From Mesostigma viride (lineage: Eukaryota; Streptophyta; Mesostigmatophyceae; Mesostigmatales; Mesostigmataceae): a DNA stretch of 64,000 bases. The DNA lies in the NCBI GenBank assembly GCA_009746045.1, contig RPFO01001598.1:351001-415000 (forward strand), in the 5' to 3' direction. Shown here piece after piece: positions 54,800 through 64,000 of the stretch (its first letter is position 1; every line of letters starts with the position of its first letter). Under the pieces are notes generated by a model. That model saw nothing but the letters and a program-made list of their open reading frames with translations. It was not told the DNA's origin and did not search any database. Both the position numbers and the translations under genes were made by a program.

Positions 54800-57700
54800 T
54801 CACAGCGTGATGAACCGCACCGGGCTGCCGCACTCGGGGCACATGCGAACCTGCGCGCTCATGCCCATGATGTCCTCCGCGCACTCGCGGCACGTGGCCT
54901 GGTGGCCGCACGGCTGCATGTACATGATCGCACGGCGGTCACGGCACAAGCCGCAAGGCTCCGCGGGCTGCGCCGCAACCGCTGGCTCCGCGACCCCCCT
55001 CGACCCCTTGCCTCGCTGGTGGCCGCCCTCGTCCTTGCGGCTGCTGCTCCCTTCACCCTTGCGGGTGCTCCCATCACCCTTGCGGGTGCTCCCTTCACCC
55101 TTGCGGGTGCTCCCTTCACCCTGACGACTTCCCTCGGAGAAGTTAAACGTGTACTCGGCCGGGACGCCCGCCGGCGTGGCCGCCTTTGCGTCTGCTTGCG
55201 ACCCCAAGTGCGTATAGACCGCCATCCCCTTCACACTCTGCAGCAACGTGAAGTCCTCGTCAAACCCGCTCCCGTCGAGCGCATCCGCGAAATCCCGCCC
55301 AGACTCCTCGCGTTGGATCTCTTCCAGCCGCACGGCGAGCTGCTCCATGTTGGGGCGCTGCGCGGGCTCCTCGCGGCAGCAGGACACGGCCACGCGCGCC
55401 AGCTTCAGCGCCGACTTGAGCGGGCAGGAGGGGCCGAGTCGAGGGTCGATCAGCCCACGCAGCGGCTCGTCGGACCCAGACAACTCCAGTGCATCCACCA
55501 CACGGGTCACCTGCACCATGTTGGTTGCCGGTGATCATGAAGTTGATCATGGTGGGGCCAGCACAGCGCCGGGAGGGGACCGGAAGAGGGTGCGAGCCAG
55601 GGGCGGACGGAGGGTACAAGAGGGTGCGAGGAAGGTCAGCTAAGAGGGTGCAAAGAGGGCGCGAAAGGGGTGCAAAAGGGAAGAGTGCAAAGAAGTGGCA
55701 AGGTGGGTGCAGGACGAAGAGAAGGTGGCATCGCGTGAGGTGCAAATGAGGGTGCGGAGATTGTGCACTGCCGCATCGGGTATGCCTGAGAAACAAGCGG
55801 AGGAAACCGGGTGAACGTAGGCATGAGCACAACAACAGGGTGTCACCAATAGGAGTACAGGAGATAGAGCAGGCAGGCACGAGCGTGACGGCACAAAAAA
55901 CCATTGGATTCAACGGGGATCGCATCCCTGCATCCCTGCATCCCTGCAGACCGTTTGCGCTAATAACAGTGGCTCGCCCATTTTATGAAAATATTAACAC
56001 TGCTTGCACTAAAACTAGTCGCTCACCCATTTCATGAGGATCTGCTGCCCCGGCGCACGCTTCATGTCCACTGGCACCCGCCCCGTGAGCAGCTCCATGA
56101 GGATGATGCCCATGCTGAACACGTCACTCGTCGGGCTCAGGTGGCCCGTCTGCGCATACTCGGGCGACACGTACCTGGCAGGGGTGGCGGTGGGCAGCAG
56201 GGGTGGCGGCGGGCAGCAGGCGTGGCGGCGGGCAGCAGGCGGCATGGATGCATTGAAAGACAGGTATTACGCACCAGTTAGACATGGGAAATGAAGACCG
56301 CGGCGGTGACCGGCATGCACTATAGCAGCACACAAGGAAAAGACGTCAACCTGGGATATCATGCTACGATTAATTACTTAAGACCGAAGAGGCATGCATG
56401 CTACAAGGCGCTCAGCTCCGTCATACTATTATAAGCTACATAAAGTCATATACCCATCGTGCGGGGCCCCTCCAAGGAAGCGACACCAGAAGCTTCAACA
56501 CACGGCCTTTGATACTGGGGTAGTGCGTCACTTGTAGTACACTTGTAGTACACTTGTAGTACACTTGTAGGTATGTGCCCACCACGAGCGGCAAGCAAGT
56601 AGCCATTGGTGGTACCGGGGAAGCACCGGAGAGACCTACCACCAAGAATGAGCCAAACACACAAAGATGCGCTCTTGATTCGCGGCGGAGAAAACGACAC
56701 CATACAAGAAAGAGTAAAGAGAGCTGAGAGGGAAGAAAGCCCAGGAACGGGCTATAGCTATTCGCTAGACAGGCCCACCCAGGCTGTGCTGCAATCAGCG
56801 GCAGAAGACTGGTAGATCTGAGAAGATTAGTAGGTGGATTTGGTAGATGTACCAGGTATCGGCCTCCTCGAGGAATCACACAGCGTCATCGAGTGGCCCC
56901 CAAAGGAGAGTGAGGAGGCCAATTAGCCAGAGTTGGATGGGTATCTTCAGCAGAACAGGAGCATGTCGACTTTGCCGTGGAGAGCTGTGCCTTGATCGCT
57001 ATATATTGCTGTGCTTAATAAGGAGCAAAAGCAACCATTGCTGGACTTCTGAACACTGGTATCTGGCCACAGCTACCTTGCCTTTGGCATCTGGCAAGAA
57101 TAACCAGGCTACAAGGACCTAACGACTATAACCAGGCCACAAGGACCTAACCACTACAACCAGGCTACAAGGACCTAACCACTATAACCAGGCTACAAGG
57201 ACCTAACGACTATGACCAGGCTACAAGGACCCAACCACTATAACCAGGCTACAAGGATCTAACCACTATAACCAGGCTACAAGGACCAAACCACTATGAC
57301 CAGGCCAGCATGACCAGGCCACAATGACCTGGCCGTTTTTTTGCCAATATAATCTGGCCACCATCGTCTTATGGTCCCTGATCGGTAATGCTTTACAGGT
57401 GCTTCATGGACGCGGACATCCACACTCACATGCTCCCTAATGCTTGCATCCACATTCCCATGCTCCCCAACGCTTGCATCCACACTTACCCAAACGTGCC
57501 CAGCACCCGCGTGGATGCGTGCGTTGCCTCGACGTCCTGCATCTGCTTCGCGAGGCCGAAATCCGCCACCTGAACACACACACAGGAACACCAGAAACGA
57601 ACATGAAGCGATGACGAACAAGTGGTCACGTATGTATGTATGATGAGGTTGACGTACGTCAGCCTGGGGCAAAAGAAACTTCACTCCCTGAATCCTACCC

Positions 57701-60700
57701 CTCGGGGACATAGCCCACGTAAAGCCTGGGCACAGGTGGCGGTGGGCAGGATGGTGGCAGCTGCCACGGGTAGCCACACATGCATCCCACATCCATATCC
57801 CCCCCGCCCCCAATAGCCAGCCTGACATTCAACGGTGTAAGTAACTTGGATTCAGCTGTGTGGATGACCTAAACGTGAGAGAGTCATCACGCTCACGAGA
57901 ATGATCCATCGTGGTTACCGTTGCTCTGGGTTGTTGCTTCGCGGTCTGACGCTTTTGAAATCAGCACACGACTAGGATTCGGTGCATTTGCACGCTGAAT
58001 GTCACGATGACATGTCACTGAAGAGTGCTAGCATAGAAGACTTCCAGATTTCAGGACTGTGCTGGTTGCCACATTCATGGCGAAACCCAGTGCCATGACC
58101 ACCCTTGAAGACCCGCACGGGCCTCAAGGCATTGTACCTTTACACCCACCGCAACCAACGCTTATACTTTACACACCCATCGCAACCAACGATTATACTT
58201 TACGCCCCCATCGCAACCAACACCTATACTTTACAACCCCATCACAACCAATGTCTATAGGTCTGGAAGGCACCACCACAAGATCGTTGGATGTCCAGTC
58301 CATAGCCACCGGTGCACAGCGGGTCAGTGCTACGCATCGTGCGGCCATGCCCGAACAAAAACGCTTCAATGAGGCGAGCGTGTGCGAGCAGGGGTAGCAT
58401 GTTGCGCCATGGGCCAGTCATCAACCACCTTTGGTACGAACACGCACAGGCGGCACCACTCACCATTTGGCGTGAGCACAGGGTGCAGTACCTTTGGGCG
58501 TGAACACAAATACCCACCTTTGTGTGTATGCTACAACATGCATGCGGTACCCACCTTGGGCGTGAACACGTCATCGAGCAGGATGTTACTGGGCTTGAGG
58601 TCGCGGTGGATGACGCGGTGACGGTGCAAGTATTCCAGCCCGCGCACCGTGCCGGCCGCAATCTTGAGGCGCAGCTTCCACGAGAGCATGCGCTCTGCCA
58701 GGGGGGGTCATTTCCAACGAGTGGTCACATTTTCAAGACGTGGTCATGGGGGGGGAACACACGAGGTCACACCCGTGGCTGAGTAACTACGGGCGCATGT
58801 GACAAGATTGGGACCACGTGCCAACATGAGTGTTATCGAATGATACTACCATGACGTGGTAGTACCATCAGCTTTTAGCCCAGGTAGACGACACATAGAC
58901 CATACTTGCAAGGCAGCCACGCGTGCTCTAGCCTTGGCTACAACACACACGTAACACACATACAACACCCATATGTGTTACAACGCACATTATATGTAGG
59001 TGTTATCACAGGCCAACCCCGAGCAGTGTCCCACCCCGATAGCACCAGTTTCCAGCTGGCCAGCCGGCCTAGTTAGAAAAAAAAAAAAAAAAAAAAACTG
59101 AAGGCAGCCCCAAACTACTAAGACTTCACGGGGTCGATCGCCCAGCCATGGTCAGATTCCTTTTTTTTTCTTTGGATGAAGATCGGATTCTGATTCTTTC
59201 CGATTTGGGTTCCCCACGTGGTCGCATGGCATGGTTCTAGGACGAGAAGCCAATGGACGAGAAGCCAATGATCTTTAGGTCCATCCACGCCCAGAGCAAC
59301 CATGATAGGAAACGCAGCCACGCTTCCCATCTAGGCATATTTGCTCGATGGTGATGCTCCAGGTGGATGTGCAGCTGCAGGGCGTTGATAGTGCATGACA
59401 TCCCTGCTGGTTTGCAGGACGGACCCCCCCCCAACACACATATACACACTCCTGCACGCACACCCATTCCTCTCCCCATTCCTCTCCCCCACTCCTCTCC
59501 CCCACTCCTCTCCCCCACTCCTCTCCCCCACTCCTCTCCCCCACTCCTCTCCCCCACTCCTCTCCCCCACTCCTCTCCCCCACTCCTCTCCCCCACTCCT
59601 CTCCCCCACTCCTCTCCCCCACTCCTCTCCCCCACTCCTCTCCCCCACTCCTCTCCCCCACTCCTCTCCCCCACTCCTCTCCCCACTCCTCTCCCCCACT
59701 CCTCTCCCCCACTCCTCTTCCCCACTCCTCTCCCCCACTCCTCTTCCCCACTCCTCTCCCCCACTCCTCTCCCCCACTCCTCTCCCCCACTCCTCTCCCC
59801 CACTCCTCTCCCCCACTCCTCTCCCCCACTCCCCCCCCTCGTACCTGGGCTGTGCAACCACGAGGCCAGGTTGCCGTTCTGCGCCAGCTCATACACGAGC
59901 ATCTTGGTCCCTGGGGTGATGCAGAAACCCAGCAGGCTGACCAGGTTGACGTGCTTCATGCGTCCCAGCAGGTCCACCTCGATGACAATCTCGTCCTCGC
60001 GCCCGTCCTCGCCATCGCTGTCGCGCTTCTTGAGCTTCTTGACCGCCGCCTCCATGAGGTTGTCGTCCAGCTCCAGGGATCCCTGGCTGGCACTCAGGTG
60101 CGGCTTGTGGAGGCCGCCCTCGGCCGAGGCCTGGGACTCTAGCGACGCGGCCGACACGCTCGCATGCAGGCCCTCCTGCGCGTTGGCATGGATTGGTTTG
60201 GTGGACATGACATGGCATGGTTTGGTGTGTGAGATAGGGCCGATGTGGGATGGTGCTGCAAGCAGCGGGATGCGCTCGCGTGCATGCCCTCCTGCACTGC
60301 GGTACGGCTGGTATATCGATATATAGGTAGGTATGGTACGGTTTGGTATGGTATGGTTTGGTATGGTAAACGTTGGTAGACGCGCGCATGGACGCCCTCT
60401 GTGTCACGAGTTGGACAAAAAGGGGATATGGCTTGCAGGAGGAAAACTTAGGTACCTTTCCGAACAAAAGGCGATGTATGAAGCGATGGCAATGATGCGG
60501 ACGACGTGTAAACGTGTGAGGGGACGCTGATGGACACGTTTTAACACATATTAGTGTGTGGGCAACAATAAGCCGTGCGTGCAAGGGTCGTATGCATAGG
60601 CTCCCGAAGTTCACGCGTTTCCAATACAAGAGCTAGATGCGCGAAGCACTGGAATGCCACGTGCACCACCACGGCTGGCAGGATTAGGCCTAGAGGTTAC

Positions 60701-63700
60701 TGCCACGAAAGGAAGGGCACACCAACCATCCATCAAGCCTTTTCGAGCACACAATAGATGTCAGCAACACTAAACAAAGTTGCTGCCACAATACCCAGAA
60801 ATAGTTGCAGCACTACCAACCCTAAGTACTGCCTACCTGCGACCATCCGCACACATCTCCACAGCACCACGGTGAACCCACATCCGCATTTACCCACCCA
60901 GTGAGGCGCCAAAGCCCCCAGGCATACTCCCCTCTCTCCCCCTCCTCTTCCCCACTTTCTCTTCTCCTCCTCCCCCCTCCCCCTCCTCCACTCCTCCTCC
61001 CCCCCTCCTCCCCCCCTTCTCCTCCCCTCCTCCTTCCCCCCTCCTCCTCCCTTCCTCCTCCTTCCCCCCTCTCCTCCCCCCCTCCTCCCCCCCTCCTTCT
61101 ACCCCCCTCCTCCTTCCCCCCCTCGTTCTCACCCCCTCCTCTCCCCATCCTCACCGGCTTGGGCGTGGACCCCATCGGCCGTGCGCGCCGAAACTTGGCA
61201 TGATACACCGTGCCAAAGCCGCCCTTGCCAAGGATGCGCGCCTCGTGGAACCCGCGGGTGGCCCTCGCCAGCTCCTCGTACGAGAAGTACCGCCACTTGC
61301 CGTCACCCACGTCCGCCAGCACCGGGTGCAGACCCCCCGGAGATAAGGGGGGCGCCCCCTCATCACTGAAGCTCTTCCGGTGGCCGCCCTCCCCGGCGCT
61401 GCCCTCTTGCGCACCGCCCAGCTCAGGTGGGGCGGCGTCAGGGGTTGCCGGCCGCATCTGGGGGCTGGCCTCCCAGGGGCTCGCGAGACCCCCCTCGCGC
61501 TTGGCCCGGTCAGCCCCCCCGGCCCCCGCGACCGGGGTCACGTTTTGCAGCATGTTGCGGAAGTGCATGGGATCGGGCGTGAGGCTCCGCCGCAGGCACG
61601 GCGGGGTGAGCACCTGGAACGAGGGGCTGGCCACTTCGCTCAACCCCCCCGCGTCCTCCTCCCGCACCCCGTAGTAATCCTCCTGGCCGCCCCCGCCGTC
61701 GTCGTCCAGGCGCCCGGGGGACATGGCGAATCGCGACATGCCACCCGCGGACACAAAGGGCGGGGGCGGGGTGGTGGCGGCCGCGGGCCCGCCCCCCCGG
61801 CCCCGGGACCCTGACAGGGACACGGACGGGCTCATGCTACTGGGCCGCGGGGAGATGACGGGCATGGGGAGGGGGGAGGGAGGGGGGGAGGCGTCAACGG
61901 CACCCACTGTCCCGCTGCGGGCCGTGTGGTCGGAGGCAACCTCGTACATGCGGCTGCTCAGCGTGTCTGCTCATGTAGAGGTGATATGTGGGGGATGCAG
62001 TAAGGGAGGGCGGGGGGATGGGGAGGACGGCATGGCCATAGTGAGGTTGGGGAATACATTTTATAACAAGAATATAGTTAGGAGGGGAGGAGGGAGAGGG
62101 GGGAGGACGGCATGGCCAAGAGGGCGTGCGTGTGAGGATGAGGGGAGAGGGAGAGGGAGAGGCAGACAGCTTTGGTGACCAGCGCATAGAAGTAAGATGG
62201 GAGGGTACCAAATGGGAGGGGGGCATAAGGGCAAGGCTGGGGGCATGGCTGGGAGCAGCGGACAATAGAGACGTAGGCGAGCAAACGTGTCGAGCAGGGC
62301 GAACGGGGAAGGGGTCTGAGTGGGAACGAGCATGGACATGTTACCAGAAATAGGCGCCCATGAATAGGCAGCGAACGGGGAAGGGGTCTGCGTGGGACTG
62401 AGCATGGACATTTTACCATAAATAGGCGCCGATGAATAGGCAGCGAACGGGGAAGGGGTCTGAGTGGGACTGAGCATGGACATGTTACCAGAAATAGGCG
62501 CCCATGAATAGGCAGCGAACGGGGAAGGGGTCTGCGTGGGACTGAGCATGGACATTTTACCATAAATAGGCGCCGATGAATAGGCAGCAAACGGGGAAGG
62601 GGTCTGAGTGGGACTGGGCATGGACATGTTACCAGAAATAGGCGCCCATGAATAGGCAGCGACCGCTTGTTAGAGACTCGTCAAAGGCTAAGCCCGAGTT
62701 GTACTCACCAAAATTCCGAAAAAAAAAAAAAGTGCAGGAAAAGCAGCTTTGAGCGGCGCCAACCTCTTAGTGATTGCTAACAAAGAACGGGCTTAGGCCT
62801 TGGTGTGCTTGGTAATTAACGTGACGTAAGGCCTGCTTATGCTTGCGATCGCAGGGTGGCGTACCTTGCCCCACGTCCGGCATGGCGGGCACAGCGTACT
62901 GGTTGGGCCGTTTGTCCGCCTGGCGCCTCTTCTGCGCCGCGTGGAGCCGCCAAACGTACAGTGACAAGAGGAGCGCGACCGCACCCCCTGAGGAGGCGGC
63001 GGCGATGCCAATTGTCTTGCCCAGGTTGCTGCTGCCGCCCGCGCGGGTGGTGGGTGGTGAGCTGGGGGCGCTGGGGGCGCGTGGTGGCGGCGACCGTGCT
63101 GGGGGGGGGACTGCACAGGATTCGCAGAGGGGTACCAAGGATCGTAAAGAGAGGTCCATGTGGGAGCCATGAGTGGTCGTGGAGGAAGCTAAATAAGGAA
63201 AGTCATCTGTGGAAACAAAGAGAGGTGACGGAAGAACTAGCGAGGCGTTTTTCGCCAGGGACATAGCCACTTCAGGACAGTGGTCGCTGTCTGATGGCAT
63301 GGAGACTGGCTGCTGCCGGCAAAGCTCGTGCTTTTCTGCGCTAATCAATGACATTTTGCGTTAAGTAATGACTTTTTTCCCGTGACAAGGAAATGGGGAA
63401 GGGGGGAGAAATTAAGAATGTTTTGGGAATGCCCCGCGCCACACACACAAAAATTCCTACAAGCCCTATCGCTGTCTCTTCAAGTGGGTCCAGTAAGTGC
63501 CAAGGCAGCGACACAATAACCATCTTCAGGCGATGTTGATCGCTCATGGGTGACCTTGACCTTAATCAAGTCGTCTCGTGGTCTGATTGGAGAATCGGGC
63601 GACCCCAGTGGCATGCAACGAGACACGGGCTGCTGGTGCTGGTGGTGGTGGTGGCGGTGGTGGTGGCCGCGGCGGCGGCGGAGGCATGCAATGAGACACG

Positions 63701-64000
63701 CGCGCGACGTTAGTGGCTTGCAACGAGAAGTAAACACACACACAGAGACACACACAGGGGGCCATTGCTCCCGCAGGGCACAATGGCTCACATGGGGGGG
63801 CGGCGGAGGACACCGAGGACACAGACCCCAGCGCCGGCGCCAGCCGTTCTTGTAGGCTTTGCTGGTATGTCTCTGCGTCCGCCAGTCGCCGCACGGCCTC
63901 GCTCACGCGGGTTGCGCTCACGTCGACGACCGTGAAGATGATGATGGTGCTGCCACTTGTCACGCTCAAGAGGACCACCTGGCCATGCCCGCGGAGTTGA
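54800..64000 (-). CDS. Receptor-like protein kinase with C-terminal RING finger (5' end beyond window)
   Basis: Putative plasma-membrane receptor kinase that also carries an E3-ligase-type RING. Exons (minus): 64000(+)-63792, 63110 (or 63098)-62865, 61966-61155, 60175-59845, 58694-58555, 57569-57490, 56174-56027, 55510-54800. All joins are in phase. Order: extracellular part ([15 protein letters not shown], incomplete); Pro-rich stalk; single membrane span ([20 protein letters not shown]) then basic stop-transfer; long Ser/Pro juxtamembrane; [10 protein letters not shown]; Gly loop [10 protein letters not shown]; a 60-residue insert; AAVKKLKK (catalytic Lys), alpha-C Glu in [61 protein letters not shown]. 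All catalytic residues are present. After a [13 protein letters not shown] repeat linker the protein ends in C3HC4: [19 protein letters not shown], then VRFITL. The RING shares one uninterrupted exon with the end of the kinase C-lobe, so the fusion does not rest on a splice guess. Confidence 0.88.
57095..57340. repeat. 28-bp tandem repeat, about 8 copies
   Basis: Unit AACCAGGCTACAAGGACCTA + ACCACTAT, with small variants; in the intron between the activation-loop exons of the kinase gene. Nearby at 56521-56570 is an 11-bp ACTTGTAGTAC array. Confidence 0.93.
58137..58262. repeat. About 31-bp tandem repeat, 4 copies
   Basis: CCCATCGCAACCAACG then CTTATACTTTACA, diverging between copies; in the intron downstream of the HRD exon of the kinase gene. 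Confidence 0.88.
58424..58574. repeat. Tandem copies of the HRD-exon 3' end and splice donor
   Basis: Minus strand: real end GTGTTCACGCCCAAG|GTGGGT (58555/58554), then GTGTTCACGCCCAAAG|GTACTG, GTGCTCACGCCAAATG|GTGAGT and GTGTTCGTACCAAAG|GTGG. Spacing is irregular (about 28-68 bp), so this array is older or less regular than the others. Confidence 0.75.
59463..59835. repeat. (ACTCCTCTCCCCC)n 13-mer array
   Basis: About 28 copies of a 13-bp unit with rare CTCTTCC and short variants, starting within about 10 bp of the exon-4 donor of the kinase gene (59845). The [13 protein letters not shown] frames on minus are repeat artefacts. Confidence 0.96.
60930..61150. repeat. Imperfect CTCCTCCCCC polypyrimidine tract
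   Basis: About 220 bp of CT-rich, TCC-type repeats immediately after (in gene sense) the Gly-loop exon of the kinase gene; purine-rich on the sense strand. Confidence 0.9.
62301..62662. repeat. 72-bp tandem repeat, 5 copies, alternating two subtypes
   Basis: GAACGGGGAAGGGGTCTG recurs at 62301, 62373, 62445, 62517 and 62589, an exact 72-bp step. Units alternate between ATGTTACCAGAAATAGGCGC and ATTTTACCATAAATAGGCGC types, so a 144-bp higher-order unit is visible. It lies in the intron before the juxtamembrane exon of the kinase gene. In minus sense it stays open ([13 protein letters not shown]...). Confidence 0.93.

Noticed and set aside
59275-60326. [11 protein letters not shown] frames (minus) and [13 protein letters not shown] frames (plus)
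   Set aside because: 13-bp array next to a kinase exon; only 59845-60175 minus is coding.

Overview
The window is a stretch of nuclear DNA from a photosynthetic eukaryote of the green lineage, most probably a streptophyte (charophyte-type) alga. The evidence is GT-AG introns of about 0.1-1.8 kb, a plant-style receptor-like kinase ([10 protein letters not shown] juxtamembrane entry into the kinase), a plant-type gp210 nuclear-pore protein, a FUSC/ALMT-like membrane protein, and a plastid-type YbaB/EbfC protein with a transit-peptide-like N-terminus. The genus is not proven; a zygnematophyte such as Closterium would fit, but that is inference.

Five protein-coding genes can be reconstructed. 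(1) Bases 41-13515, minus: gp210/NUP210-like luminal nucleoporin, 11 exons in the window, C-terminus cut by the left edge. (2) 20789-21481, plus: two-exon plastid YbaB/EbfC nucleoid-associated protein. (3) 33018-43094 (start possibly up to 43430), minus: a very large FUSC/ALMT-like transporter with two membrane blocks. (4) 44336-50053, plus: WD40 propeller protein with a probable plastid transit peptide. (5) 54800-64000, minus: receptor-like kinase with a C-terminal C3HC4 RING finger, N-terminus cut by the right edge. Exon joins were worked out by hand from splice sites, phase and family homology; nearly all are phase-consistent.

Between genes 1 and 3 (about 13.8-31.7 kb) lies a graveyard of nested mobile elements. 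It holds APE-type LINE copies with frameshifts and deletions, a hAT element with a perfect 8-bp target duplication inside a LINE, and ORF1-only retroelements nested in each other. A 3' stem-loop plus AT-rich tail is shared by the LINE and the ORF1-only elements. Further elements are a pair of Tc1/mariner-type MITEs (3.5 and 13.8 kb) and a 2.27-kb piggyBac-like non-autonomous element (51.0-53.3 kb).

Introns are loaded with micro- and minisatellites (22-, 83-, 13-, 34-, 103-, 72-, 28-bp units, CACACG, CTT, CTTT, GATGG). The most striking pattern is that at least four tandem arrays, in three different genes, have units that include an exon-intron boundary, so each array is a ladder of extra splice donors or acceptors beside the real one. 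The other observations I rate highest are the RLK-RING fusion and the ORF1-only retroelements sharing a 3' stem-loop with an EN-RT LINE.
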